From Planctomycetota bacterium (GTDB taxonomy: Bacteria > Planctomycetota > Brocadiia > SM23-32 > JAKLEA01), in NCBI GenBank assembly GCA_022711755.1, contig JAKLEA010000003.1, positions 62,001 to 126,000 of the forward strand: DNA of 64,000 bases, in the 5' to 3' direction. Position numbers and translations under genes: made by a program. Below the pieces are notes generated by a model, which worked only from the letters and a program-made list of their open reading frames with translations, was not told where the DNA came from and did not search any database. Positions 17,157 through 27,263 of this stretch are shown here, in pieces. Each line of letters opens with the position of its first letter. The first letter of the stretch is position 1.

Positions 17157-19256
17157 TTATGGGGCGATCAGCCCCGACCCTCCCCCCTCGGCGGGGGCTT
17201 CTTCTCCGGACTCTCCGGAAGCGTCCCTGGCGTCAGGTTCGAGCACGCAGAACCAGCAGGGGTACTCCTCCTGCGATTCCCACGCCTTTTTGCATCGCCG
17301 CATCAGTTCCGGCCAGGCGTTATCGTAATCGAAGTCGGGATGATTGAGGGCACGCCTCAGCAGGCTGAGCAGTTCGCCGGGATGGGTCTCCCGCAGGTGA
17401 TTGAGGAATTGCGGCGGGATCTGGTCTTCAAAGAACAGCCGGCGCAGCATGGTTGCGGCCAGCTCGGTCGGCTCCGCCGCGCCGGATAGGCAGTTGGTCA
17501 GCGGTCTAAGGTCCGGCAGGAGTTCCATCCCGATTTCCGGGAGGCAATAGACGGACATGGGATAGTCGTCCATCTTATCGCCGATTCTGACTTGCTTTGG
17601 TGCGGGGGGGCAACCGTGAATCAGCCTGAAGCTGTCCGCCGGGGCCATGCCGCTCTGGATGGAGCGCCACTCGAAGATGAAGTCATGGAGGAACTCGTTA
17701 ATTGTCGGGATGCCATCGCGCTGGGTTTCAAAATGCGCCAGCGCGCCGCCAAATTTGTTGGCGAAGGCGCGGGCCATGCTTTTCTGCAGCAACCTGCATT
17801 CCATCAACTCGTTTTCCCTGCCCAGCCAGCGCAGTTTCACGTTGGAGTTCTTGACGCGGTCGGCAATCTCGCGCGCCTCGAAAGCGTCATGCGGTTTGAA
17901 TATATTTGCCATCGGAGAGATTGACATCGCGCCATCGTCACGTTTCCAGAGGGGCGAGACTATCAAAAACCCATCCGAAATGGCGGAATTGGACGGCATT
18001 TTTACCGTAACGGCATCTCCGCCGCGTATCAGGTCATCAAGAACGATGGATTCCTTTCCGCCCTTGACGACGGAATAAACTCCGGTCATTGCGTCCGCCC
18101 AATCCCGAAGCATGGCGGACTTCTCCGGTTTCAGGCGCGCCTGACGCTCGATGAACATGTCAACAGGCCGCTTGCCAAGGCCTGAAATGTGCAACCTTGA
18201 GGCGAAGGCGAATATCCTCGTCGTCCGCAGGATATCCCTGTCACGCGGGGATTCGTTCGCGCCGACGTTGCCGACGAAGGCCTGGACCTCGGCGGCGCAC
18301 CACGGGCTGGTCGTAGTGAAGGCCATGAGTTTGTTGACGAAATCGCGCTCGTCCGGGTTGTCCCCCACGCGGGGCATCATCTGGTAATACATTTCCCGCG
18401 GGTCCTGGGAAATGCCTGAGCAGACGCCGTCGCGGCATTCGTGGCATTCCGGGAGGGCGGTGAAGAAAAGCGCACCGCAGCGATACGGTTCCCTGATGCA
18501 GACGGACTCGCGCCCGTCTCCCTTGAAGGCGTCCAGCAGGAACTGCCGGCACGCCGTGGCCGTCCGCCGGGCCAGGAGTTGAATGTCCTCATGGCGCTCC
18601 GAACAGATGATGTGATCGCGCGATTCGAAATAAAACCTCAGCGACGGAAGGATTGCCGCGTTATGAGCCGCAAGGGTGAAGACGTCCAGCAGCTTCGGAT
18701 CGGGCGGTATGAGGGCGTCAAGCTCACCGCTCGCCATTTTCCACCTTCGTCGGCAGCGGCTGAGCGCTTCTGAGGCGTCGCTGAACGGGGCCAGGAGCAA
18801 CCCCTCAAGCTCTGAGCCGGGCAGGGAGCAATGATCGCAGATGAATTCCTCTATGGTCGTCGCGAGGTGGACGCCCATGTCCTGTGCCGCGTCGTGGGTG
18901 ATTTCATATTCGGGTGATTTCACCCCCCCCCGCGCATTCCAGACGACTTCGGCAAGCTCGTTGCCGAGCCGCCAGATCAGGAAATCCCAAGCGACCGGGT
19001 GCGGCCTGACCAGGCTGCGGAATTCGATGAACCAGTCGTCGGGAATCCAGAACCGCCGCTTGTCCTCCGCCTCTTCCATCTTCGCGCGGGCCAGTTCCAT
19101 CATCCTGCCGCGCAGGCCGAAGCCGCAGTCGTTGGGGCAATTGATCTCGCTGAAACGGTGCAGGCCGCAGCATTGGGAGCAGATCCAATCAAGCAGGGCC
19201 GGGCACTTGCGTTTTCCCTTGCGGGACTTGCAGTATGCGCAAATCTGTTCGGACAT
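17157..19256 (-). CDS. Unknown protein with N-terminal cysteine cluster
   Basis: A 699-residue protein I do not recognise. The N-terminus has a dense metal-binding pattern: Cys6, Cys9, Cys18, Cys26, Cys29, Cys30, His33, Cys40 and Cys44, suggesting a treble-clef or double zinc finger. Further pairs occur at ICDHC (about 140) and CHECRDGVC (about 275). The remainder is mostly helical with no signal peptide or membrane segment, so it is cytosolic. A run of nine G in the coding strand (plus-strand C at 18923-18931) lies near residue 110; slippage there would truncate the protein. It sits between GH116 (107 bases upstream) and the linalool dehydratase-like gene (15 bases downstream). The length and neat frame show it is a real gene. 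Confidence 0.7.
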   Translation of the reverse strand: MSEQICAYCKSRKGKRKCPALLDWICSQCCGLHRFSEINCPNDCGFGLRGRMMELARAKMEEAEDKRRFWIPDDWFIEFRSLVRPHPVAWDFLIWRLGNELAEVVWNARGGVKSPEYEITHDAAQDMGVHLATTIEEFICDHCSLPGSELEGLLLAPFSDASEALSRCRRRWKMASGELDALIPPDPKLLDVFTLAAHNAAILPSLRFYFESRDHIICSERHEDIQLLARRTATACRQFLLDAFKGDGRESVCIREPYRCGALFFTALPECHECRDGVCSGISQDPREMYYQMMPRVGDNPDERDFVNKLMAFTTTSPWCAAEVQAFVGNVGANESPRDRDILRTTRIFAFASRLHISGLGKRPVDMFIERQARLKPEKSAMLRDWADAMTGVYSVVKGGKESIVLDDLIRGGDAVTVKMPSNSAISDGFLIVSPLWKRDDGAMSISPMANIFKPHDAFEAREIADRVKNSNVKLRWLGRENELMECRLLQKSMARAFANKFGGALAHFETQRDGIPTINEFLHDFIFEWRSIQSGMAPADSFRLIHGCPPAPKQVRIGDKMDDYPMSVYCLPEIGMELLPDLRPLTNCLSGAAEPTELAATMLRRLFFEDQIPPQFLNHLRETHPGELLSLLRRALNHPDFDYDNAWPELMRRCKKAWESQEEYPCWFCVLEPDARDASGESGEEAPAEGGGSGLIAP

Positions 19257-19363
19257 ATGCCTGTCGCCTTTCGCTTACTGGCGCGTTGGGTCTGAAATAA
19301 CGGCGCGTAGTTTCGGCTTCCGCCGCCGCGGCGCGGTTGCGGCCGGTTCCGGGATGCGCTGGG

Positions 19364-22009
19364 TTACTTGGGGCCGATGGTGATCCGCAGGACGTCCCCC
19401 TTCCCGAGGTTTGCCGGCCATTGCAGACGGACGGACAGGCGGTTTCCGCTGAATCGCGTCTCGGCGTCGCACGGTTCGCTATTGATCTTCACGGAACACA
19501 GCGCCTTGCCTGACGACCTTGCGCGAAGCGGAACGGGCGGCACGACTGATATCGTGTGCAATCGGAATTCGCCGTATCTCGTCTCAAGCGCCGCAGAAAA
19601 GCGCTTATCCATCATCTGCTGGCTGTACGAACCCCAGGCGGTTCCCGCCGTGAACAGCGCCCTGAACGTCTCCAGGCTCAGCCGCGGGGCGAAGGCAAGC
19701 TCCGCCTCCGGGGCCGAGTAGTAATACCCGCTGAGCGCCGTCAGCACGGACCATGACGAAAGCGGACGAGCGTAGTGGTCCCCGCATTCCGGCTCGTTCC
19801 ACGGATTGCGGCGGAAACCGTCATGGCGCTCGCGGATTCCCTTAACGATTGACAGCCCCTCCTCGATCATCCCCTCGTAGATGAGATGCGCGGCGACCTG
19901 GTACTCGCAGCCGGTCCACACCTCGTCGGCGTAGGGGAACGGAAAGACGGGCCTGCCGCCTCTGGGCCATGTGCATAGCAGCAGCCCCGGCTCGTCGCCC
20001 AGGGCGTACGTCCGCTGGCAACTGTGATGATTCCAGAGGTCGGTCTTCCAGTTGTGGTCAAAGATTGATTGCAGCGTTTTGCGGACGTGGTCAGGTTCGG
20101 CCACATGGCCCAGGCCGACCACGGCGCACATCCACTGGCCCAGCATCTGGTCAGTCAGACAGCCCGCGCCGTACTGATAGCGCGGCTCCGGCTGGGAGGG
20201 GGTCCACTTTTTCGTCGAGCCGGGCGGAACGACCTTCTGTTCGTAGTAGCCGCCGTTCCAGAGTTTCTCGATGTTCCGGCGGCCTTTCTCGTAGACGGCC
20301 GCGAATTCGCGCGCGGCGTCCGCATCCTCGACGACCCTGGCAAGTTCCGCCCCGGCTTTCAGGGCGGCGAGGTAGAGGATCGTCATCATCGGGTTCGGGC
20401 CATGGAACTCGATGTCGTAGGTGTTGTGCTGCTCGCCCTCCATGACGCCGTCGCGATCCTTGTCCCAATGCTGCCAGGCGAATTCGAGCGAGCGTTTCGC
20501 GTTCGGCCAGAGCTTTTCAAGGAAGGCCCGGTCGCCGCTGTGCAGCCATTCGCGGTAGAGCTTGACGATGCAGCCCATCTGCCCGTCGGCGGCAGGTTTG
20601 AACCCCCACTGGGCGCAACCGCAGGGCAAAAGCGTGCGGAACGCCATGCTCCCGTCCTCGCGGATGTTCTGCGTGTAATCCGTCCACCGCATCGTCCGCT
20701 CAAGGGCCGGGAAGAGGTGCGCCAGCGCCTGCTCGTAATTCCACACGTGCGTGCAGTTCATCGGGCAGCAGCCGACCTCTCCGGAGCATCCCTCGAAACC
20801 GTGGAACGTTCCGTCCTCCAGCCGCATGGCGGTATTACTTCGGATGGTCGAAACCTGGCTGGAGACCGCGTCCAGAACGTAGCTCGGCAACGTGCTCTCA
20901 AAAAGCGTTTCCTGGAAAAGGCGGCTCTCGGACTTCAGCCTTTCCAGGTTCCCGACCGTGTATGACGCGATATCCCATGCGCCGGGGAACTGCGTGGCGT
21001 AGTAATTTACGAGTTTCTTGCCGCGAACTTCCTGCTCGCCGTTCCAGTCGTTTTCGCGCGTCGGGAAGTGCCAGGCAAGAACCAACGGAATCTCAACGCT
21101 TTCGCCGGGCTTGAGCTTGAAGCGCATGCCCAGCGCCCCGATGTCCGTCATCCCGTCGCCCGTCTCGCGCGTCTCGGCGTTGTTGTCGAACTGCCCCTTT
21201 GCGCGGAACCCGTCCCAGAACTTCTGCGCGTCGTCCCACCAGCCGCCATCCGGCCAGCGGGTCGTATATGTGACGTCCTTCCAGGGAGTGGCCAGCGCAA
21301 GGGAGCCGAAAACCTTGTCCGTTTTGTCATACTTTCGGGACGTCATTTTCAGGCCCCGCAGACCGACTCCATCAACCCATTCGTTGACGTTCCTGCCGAG
21401 GGAGGCGTGGTTGCGCCGCCCGGGCATGGAGTGGCCGTCAAGCCCGACCGGATTGAGCAGGCACATGCCCAGCGTCCCGGAAACCGGAACGCGTTTCTTG
21501 TTCGTCAGGCGGACGAGCGCGATCAGGACCGGCAGGCCGGAATCCTTCTCATTCATTGGAATGAGAGGATTGAAAATCTCCATCGAGGCGTTCAACGGGA
21601 CTGCGGGATCCTCGAAGCGAATATCGCAAAACGGATATTTCCCGGTGAAGAATGCCTCGCGGAATCTCGGCAGACCGTAGACGAAATCCGGCGGCAGCCC
21701 GCCGCTGCGGCTAAGCGGCGGAAGCGCGGGGCCTTCAAGCACTTTGGCGACGGCGTCATCCCCGTCCTTCTTCGTCCACAGGAAAAGGAAGGTATAGGGG
21801 AGTCGTTTTCCCTTGCCGGGGCGGTTGAAAATCTCCCAGTCAATAAGCTGCCCCCCGGAGCCGACGCTTACCGTTCCGGTCCCGATGCCGCCGATCGGGA
21901 AGGCCACGCTCAACCCGTCCAGACCGGAGTATTCCTTCTGCGGGCCGTGGTCGTAAAGCTGGGATACAGAGTATCTTGCGCTCCACGCAGATTTCTTGCT
22001 GCGGGCCAT
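19364..22009 (-). CDS. GH116-family glucosylceramidase-like beta-glycosidase
   Basis: An 881-residue protein without a clear signal peptide. It shows the two-part GH116 (GBA2/DUF608) architecture: an N-terminal beta-sandwich starting with AFPIGGIGTGTVSVG (residues about 36-50), and a C-terminal (alpha/alpha)6 barrel with NCTHVWNYEQALAHLFP, EGEQHNTYDIEFHGPN and ECGDHYARPLSSW. Family members cleave beta-glucosides, beta-xylosides or N-acetylglucosaminides; the substrate here is open. The ribosome binding site is weak. It leads a minus-strand series with the zinc-cluster and linalool dehydratase-like genes. Confidence 0.88.
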   Translation of the reverse strand: MARSKKSAWSARYSVSQLYDHGPQKEYSGLDGLSVAFPIGGIGTGTVSVGSGGQLIDWEIFNRPGKGKRLPYTFLFLWTKKDGDDAVAKVLEGPALPPLSRSGGLPPDFVYGLPRFREAFFTGKYPFCDIRFEDPAVPLNASMEIFNPLIPMNEKDSGLPVLIALVRLTNKKRVPVSGTLGMCLLNPVGLDGHSMPGRRNHASLGRNVNEWVDGVGLRGLKMTSRKYDKTDKVFGSLALATPWKDVTYTTRWPDGGWWDDAQKFWDGFRAKGQFDNNAETRETGDGMTDIGALGMRFKLKPGESVEIPLVLAWHFPTRENDWNGEQEVRGKKLVNYYATQFPGAWDIASYTVGNLERLKSESRLFQETLFESTLPSYVLDAVSSQVSTIRSNTAMRLEDGTFHGFEGCSGEVGCCPMNCTHVWNYEQALAHLFPALERTMRWTDYTQNIREDGSMAFRTLLPCGCAQWGFKPAADGQMGCIVKLYREWLHSGDRAFLEKLWPNAKRSLEFAWQHWDKDRDGVMEGEQHNTYDIEFHGPNPMMTILYLAALKAGAELARVVEDADAAREFAAVYEKGRRNIEKLWNGGYYEQKVVPPGSTKKWTPSQPEPRYQYGAGCLTDQMLGQWMCAVVGLGHVAEPDHVRKTLQSIFDHNWKTDLWNHHSCQRTYALGDEPGLLLCTWPRGGRPVFPFPYADEVWTGCEYQVAAHLIYEGMIEEGLSIVKGIRERHDGFRRNPWNEPECGDHYARPLSSWSVLTALSGYYYSAPEAELAFAPRLSLETFRALFTAGTAWGSYSQQMMDKRFSAALETRYGEFRLHTISVVPPVPLRARSSGKALCSVKINSEPCDAETRFSGNRLSVRLQWPANLGKGDVLRITIGPK

Positions 22010-22218
22010 TTTATGATTCCCTTATTTGTGCTTCCTTCCGGCCGGAGGACGGCGGATTGCGCCGACTGGAGATGCCCAAACCCTCAGTAACCGTATCCTG
22101 AGCGCGCCGGGGGGTCAAGTACTATCCGACATGTTATATCGGGCGCGGCAACGCAGGCGGTCATGATTCAATGCGCGCGAGCGGAATAATGGTCAAGCTC
22201 GTTGCCCCCTTCACCCGG

Positions 22219-22277
22219 CGTTACTTCGTAACGTTTGCTGGGAAACACATCCGCGTCCATCCGCGTTCATCTGCGGT
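22219..22277. repeat. Short hairpin and tandem ATCCGCGT-type repeat
   Basis: CGTTAC and GTAACG (22219-22233) form a hairpin with a 3-base loop. It is followed by three near-copies of a 10-base unit at 22249-22277 (ATCCGCGTCC, ATCCGCGTTC, ATCTGCGG). The element lies just beyond the stop of the giant LEPR-XLL gene and may act as its 3' end structure or be a dispersed repeat. Confidence 0.4.
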
Positions 22278-22285
22278 TAAGAATC

Positions 22286-25200
22286 TTACGTTATCTTGTT
22301 TCCGACGTAGACGCGGGCCATGAGCTGGTCGAAGGAGTTGATGACCCCGTCGCCGTTGATGTCGCGCCGGGCATTGGCGGCATTCACCGCCTGACCGACA
22401 AATGCGCGAATGTTCAGAAGGTCGAAGCTGTTGACCTGCCCGTCCCCGTTGGCGTCGCCGCGAAGGGTCTTGACGGTTATCTGCGAGAGGCCGGATGCCC
22501 CGTTGCCCGCCAGGTCTTCAATCGCGCTGCCGAGTGTTACCGTGTATGTGTCAATGTCCGGAAGCGCAGCAGAGAGGCCGATGGTTATCTTGTTTCCCGC
22601 AACCGTCGCGCTTGTGATGAGGGAACTCTGGTTGCCGTGTGACACGCCGACGATGCTCAGGTCGGAAACGCTCACGCTGCCGGGACTCATCGCATCGTCC
22701 ATGTTGATGACGAGCTTCCTGATTCCCTGGTAGCGCGATTCCACGTAGCCGCTGGCGATATCGTTCACCAACTCCCCGATCCCGCCGCCGTGCGTGGCGG
22801 CAATCTGCCATTTGTTCACAACCGGGCCGACCGTGTCAATCGTCGTCGGATCGGAGTCGGTAGCGACGTTGCCGGCGCTGTCGGTGAAGGTGATGTTTAT
22901 CGGATGGACGCCGTCAGGTAGCGGACTCAGAGCACCCATCATGATCGAAAGGGTTTTTGCTCCTTCATTCACACACGCGATGTCCAGTGCCCCGTCGCCG
23001 TTGTAGTCCTTCACGGCGACGTCGTGAGCGCCCGCCCCGGTGGCGTAGTCCGCATCTTTCACAAACACTCCGGTCCCATCGTTTAGCAGGATGGAAACGT
23101 TGCCCGAACCGCGGTTAGCCACGGCAAGATCGGCCCAGCCGTCCGCGTTCAGGTCCCGAATCCCGACGCCCAACGGTTCACTTCCTGTGGCGTAATCAAT
23201 CCTGGGAGCGAACGTCCCATCGCCGTTGCCCATGAGAACCGAGACGTAGGTTGCTTCGGAATTGGCGCTGACGATGTCGTTGATCGCGTCACCATTGAGA
23301 TCCCCTGTTGCGAGGTACCACGGAGCAGGCCCGATGGTGTAACTGCCGCTGGAAACACAGTTCCCGCTCCCGTCGTTGAGAAAGACGGTGAAAGTTGCGG
23401 CAAAGAACGTCGCCACTGCGAAGTCCGGAACGTCGTCCGCGTTGAAGTCCGCAACGGCCAGCCCGCTTGCTGAAGTCAGGCCAGAATATTGGTCAATCCG
23501 GCTGAAGCTTCCGTCGCCGTCGTTGAACAGAATTGAAGCGTTGTTGCCCGGAAAATTGGCGGTTACGATGTCAGTGTCGCCGTCTGAATCCATATCCGCC
23601 ACGCTGATATGAGCCGGCAGTGACCCACATGCGTAATCTGAGTCCTTGACAAACGTCCCCGACTCATTGAAGAAAACGGCAAGCCCGTTTTGGTCTCCAA
23701 CGGCTAAGTCCAAGTCGCCGTCGCAGTCCATATCGGTTACCGCGATGCCGTGGGGTTCATTGCCCATGGCGAGAGTCTGACTCAGGGCGAAAGCCCCGGC
23801 CCCGTCGCCAAGAAAGACCAGTGCTCTGTCCGCACCCTTGTCCGAGATTGCCAGGTCAGTGAATCCGTCGCCGTTGAAGTCTCCCGGGGCGATCCTCTGC
23901 GCGTTACTACCGAGCGACTGACTGACAGACGGCTGGAAGGTCCCCGTCTGGAATCCCGCTGTTATCTGCACGGTTCCCGCTACGCCGACCGCCACCCTCC
24001 CGTCGGTCACGCCGTCGCCATCGAAGTCGAAAGAAAGCATTCCCGGTTCGTTGACGGTCACCGCATAGCCGGGCTTGTTGGCCGCCGTCAGATTGTCCGA
24101 ATCCGATGCCCCAAGGTCGCTGGCAGGAAGAAGGTCAGCGACCGCAGCGGGAGACGCCGCGTCAACAGTGAACCCCCGTCTTTCGTCGGCGCCGTCATTC
24201 AGCGGGTTGCCGAAGACGTCTTTCACGGAAGCGTTCCCGTCTATGACGAACTCATAAGCCTCATCGGTCAGTGCCGGATTCAGGCTGATCGTAACGACAA
24301 AAGGTCCCGCACCTCCGCCGTCTGAATACGCGGCGTCTTGGACGATGCCTGAAAGAATCCTGTCCGTTTCGTCGCCAAAGAATCCGTCCCCCCCGCTGGC
24401 GAAAATCGCGTAGTTGCCGACATCCTCGGCGGAAACCGCGTCAAGCGCCTCGCTGAACTCGACAACAATTTCGTCAACAGCAGTCCCGACGATTCCACTC
24501 GGCGTCACAGAAAGAACGGTCGGACCTGGATCGTGAACCGTGAAGGATGCAAGGAAATATCCTCCCTGGTAACCATTCCCGCTGGGAAGCGATCCGGAGA
24601 ACTCTCCGTCAACAAGCTTCCCGTCTGCGCCCGCAACGCCTTGAACCAACGGAGATGAAATCTCTTTTCTGAACCAGACCTCATCGTCGAAATAATTATC
24701 ATCCGACCAGATCCACAGCGCATCGGTCGGGTTCGGGAATCCGCCTGCATGGTTGCGCCACGGATCGGTTGCGGGATATTGCCCCCACGAGGTCGCGCTG
24801 ACCCATCCCGAATCGTCGAAACCGGGCTGTGCCCAACCGGAAACGAGCGATTCCGAGACCAGCCACGTAGTGTCGGACACGGAAACTCCGCCATCAATCG
24901 AGGCCAGGAAACCTGCGCTCCCGCCAGTGTCTCTTGCGTGGACGGCAAGCACGTTCGGCCCGGAAAGCACGTTGAGGTTCCACGTCTCGGCGGTCATCCA
25001 GTCGGAAGCTGATCCCAGGGACGTCCCGTTCCAGTAGATGTCGTAAAGATCGTCACAGGTGGTTATCGCCTGCCATTGTCCAATGACGTTTCCCACCCCG
25101 GCGGACAGAAGTACGTAGTACTCGTCATTGGGTAGAATGGATGTCGGTCTGAATGAGATTTCCTTGAGTATGTCGGAGTAAACAAGATCCGTGACGCCGA

Positions 25201-27136
25201 AGTAAGAATCATCCGCTGTCAACGGGATGCCGTCTGCGCCCGGGGAAAGCAGTTTCACCGTGTCCGTTGTGACTGTCAGGGGATTCAGCGATTGATCGAA
25301 AGCAAGCGTGATGACGGGCTGCGCGTCGTCAACGGTTGCTCCGGGAGCGGGGGTCATCGTTGTAACCCTTGGGCTGCCGTCGGACATGATAATGGTTATC
25401 GCGTCCGGTATCGGATCATCCAGACCGCCATCATCAGTAACCGTCAGTGTTACGGTGTATTCTCCGGCTTCAGGCAGCGTAAGCGAGCCGGGGTCCTCCG
25501 CAGTCGAGCTCCATGTGTAACCGTTTGGGCCGGTGATCTGCCAGTCCCATCCCGTCACGGTCCCGTTCGTGTCGTAACCCGACGCCTGAAGGTTGATCGC
25601 CTGGCCGTCGGGGATGACCGCGCCGTCAAGCGGGGAGTCTATCTTCCCGTTCGGGGAATCGTTGAATTCGTCGTCAACCTCAGCCTGAAGGTCGGAATAC
25701 TCCAGCACCACCTTCGGGGTGTAACCCGTCTGGAGTTGCCCGTCGAACCACATGGTCATGTCGTTCTCGCCCCGGTAGGCGACGCTGAAACGCTGCCAGC
25801 TCTGGCCGGTCACGTCCCAGTGGCTCTGAAGGGTTTTGATTCCCCCGGCGGCGTAGTAGTCCGCCAGGAATTCCCCGCCGTAGGGCGTGTAGGTGCCGTC
25901 GGTGTACTCGTTGGTCGTGATGAGGACGTCGCCGTTGAAGTAGGACGGCTGCGGGACGCGCACATCGGAGTAACCGGTGATCTGATCGCAGGTTATGACG
26001 CCGCCGGAGCCGTCCGGCGCGAAGTAGTTGATGAAGCTGGGGACAGTGGCTTCGTACGGCTGAAGCGACGTGTAACCATCCGCAAGGTGATGCGTGTAAT
26101 CGCCGTCATTCGGGGAGGTCAGCAGCATGTGCGACGCGATTGAGCGGGGCAGGGAGCCGATCTCCGGATATGTAATCTCGGGGTAATAGTTATGAACCGA
26201 AACCTGAGTTCCATACTGGTTCAGCCCGGTGGCGACGGTGGCGCAGCCGGGGAAGGTGACGTTTATGCGGGAGCAGCCGGACTCCGGGAAGGATGCGGTT
26301 ATGAGGTGGCGGTACTGGGAGTTGGAGAAATCGGGGTAATCGAGACGCCGCGTGGAGAGCGTCTTGGTCGTCCCGTCAACGAAGTCCCCCCAGCAGGAAT
26401 GGGAACGGCAGGCAAGGCCGAGAACGTCGCCGACGAGGTTCATGGCCTGGATGTCTATCAGGTCTAGCGCGGTGTCGGGTTTTGCGGCCTTCAGGCCGTA
26501 ATAGAGGCCCTGCAATTCCATGCCGAGGTCGCTGGTTCCCCAGTCAACCTGCGCCGGAACGGACCGTATGACCTCGTAGGTAACTCCCTCGTAGGTGAGC
26601 GCGATGGCGAGCAGTTCGTAGAACGTCTCCTCGATCTCTTCCGCCTTGTAGTAGCCCTGGGCAAAGCCGCGCTCCAGCGGATCGCCCCAGCAAACCAGGA
26701 CGGTGTAACCGTAGCTCTGGGCGTCTACCTGCTCCTCATAAATGAAGCCGTTGAGCGGGAACGCGCCGATGGAGACGGTCGGCGGATTGGGGTCGGGGTT
26801 GCCGTCGTTGTCGGTGACGGTAAGCGTTATGTCGTACTGCCCCTTGTCCGGCAGGACCAGCTTGCCGGGGTCCTCGACGTCCGAGGTCCAATAGAATCCC
26901 TCGTAGCCGACGACCTCCCAATGCCAGCTCTGGATGGTCCCGTCCGGATCGCTTCCGGAGGCTGAAAGGAAGACGGATTCGCCGGGGACGAAGATATCTT
27001 CGTTCGCCGGGGTGTCAATGACACCGGTCGGTGCGTCAAGGAGCAGACGGCTCTCAAGAGGCTCAATGCCCTTCAACCCGCCGGAAATCGAGAAACCCTT
27101 ACAACAATTGCCCCGATCGGTTTTCATCCTTCTCAT
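22286..27136 (-). CDS. Giant LEPR-XLL surface protein: PKD, C45-type hydrolase, FG-GAP, dockerin
   Basis: A 1616-residue protein. The start at 27136 is chosen for the GGAGGAAGAG before it; in-frame starts upstream (27181, and a GTG at 27253) lack one. EPLESRLLL at residues 25-33 is the LEPR-XLL leader typical of planctomycete surface proteins. Domains in order, approximate: PKD (36-125); a C45-type N-terminal-nucleophile hydrolase region (130-500) with candidate nucleophile Cys247 in SCWGDFVDG and RRLDYPD after it; PKD (505-590); Ig-like or other beta-sandwich domains (595-1010); FG-GAP/VCBS repeats (1075-1440) with many DFNGDG-type calcium motifs; and a type I dockerin (1558-1616) with GDANGDGQVNSFD and RDINGDGVINSFD. 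No cohesin gene is visible. Expression may be switched by the poly-G tract in its promoter. Confidence 0.85.
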   Translation of the reverse strand: MRRMKTDRGNCCKGFSISGGLKGIEPLESRLLLDAPTGVIDTPANEDIFVPGESVFLSASGSDPDGTIQSWHWEVVGYEGFYWTSDVEDPGKLVLPDKGQYDITLTVTDNDGNPDPNPPTVSIGAFPLNGFIYEEQVDAQSYGYTVLVCWGDPLERGFAQGYYKAEEIEETFYELLAIALTYEGVTYEVIRSVPAQVDWGTSDLGMELQGLYYGLKAAKPDTALDLIDIQAMNLVGDVLGLACRSHSCWGDFVDGTTKTLSTRRLDYPDFSNSQYRHLITASFPESGCSRINVTFPGCATVATGLNQYGTQVSVHNYYPEITYPEIGSLPRSIASHMLLTSPNDGDYTHHLADGYTSLQPYEATVPSFINYFAPDGSGGVITCDQITGYSDVRVPQPSYFNGDVLITTNEYTDGTYTPYGGEFLADYYAAGGIKTLQSHWDVTGQSWQRFSVAYRGENDMTMWFDGQLQTGYTPKVVLEYSDLQAEVDDEFNDSPNGKIDSPLDGAVIPDGQAINLQASGYDTNGTVTGWDWQITGPNGYTWSSTAEDPGSLTLPEAGEYTVTLTVTDDGGLDDPIPDAITIIMSDGSPRVTTMTPAPGATVDDAQPVITLAFDQSLNPLTVTTDTVKLLSPGADGIPLTADDSYFGVTDLVYSDILKEISFRPTSILPNDEYYVLLSAGVGNVIGQWQAITTCDDLYDIYWNGTSLGSASDWMTAETWNLNVLSGPNVLAVHARDTGGSAGFLASIDGGVSVSDTTWLVSESLVSGWAQPGFDDSGWVSATSWGQYPATDPWRNHAGGFPNPTDALWIWSDDNYFDDEVWFRKEISSPLVQGVAGADGKLVDGEFSGSLPSGNGYQGGYFLASFTVHDPGPTVLSVTPSGIVGTAVDEIVVEFSEALDAVSAEDVGNYAIFASGGDGFFGDETDRILSGIVQDAAYSDGGGAGPFVVTISLNPALTDEAYEFVIDGNASVKDVFGNPLNDGADERRGFTVDAASPAAVADLLPASDLGASDSDNLTAANKPGYAVTVNEPGMLSFDFDGDGVTDGRVAVGVAGTVQITAGFQTGTFQPSVSQSLGSNAQRIAPGDFNGDGFTDLAISDKGADRALVFLGDGAGAFALSQTLAMGNEPHGIAVTDMDCDGDLDLAVGDQNGLAVFFNESGTFVKDSDYACGSLPAHISVADMDSDGDTDIVTANFPGNNASILFNDGDGSFSRIDQYSGLTSASGLAVADFNADDVPDFAVATFFAATFTVFLNDGSGNCVSSGSYTIGPAPWYLATGDLNGDAINDIVSANSEATYVSVLMGNGDGTFAPRIDYATGSEPLGVGIRDLNADGWADLAVANRGSGNVSILLNDGTGVFVKDADYATGAGAHDVAVKDYNGDGALDIACVNEGAKTLSIMMGALSPLPDGVHPINITFTDSAGNVATDSDPTTIDTVGPVVNKWQIAATHGGGIGELVNDIASGYVESRYQGIRKLVINMDDAMSPGSVSVSDLSIVGVSHGNQSSLITSATVAGNKITIGLSAALPDIDTYTVTLGSAIEDLAGNGASGLSQITVKTLRGDANGDGQVNSFDLLNIRAFVGQAVNAANARRDINGDGVINSFDQLMARVYVGNKIT

Positions 27137-27263
27137 CTCTCTTCCTCCAAGAAGAAGCCGAGCATTAGCTACATTGGACATTCTATCCGCATTCGTGCGG
27201 GTTTTCAACAGCCGCTTCTGGCCGGCATCCTGACAGCATTCGCCCAATTTCACACGATATGAT

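Noticed and set aside
22249-22277. CRISPR-like array
   Set aside because: The 10-base units are contiguous with no spacers.
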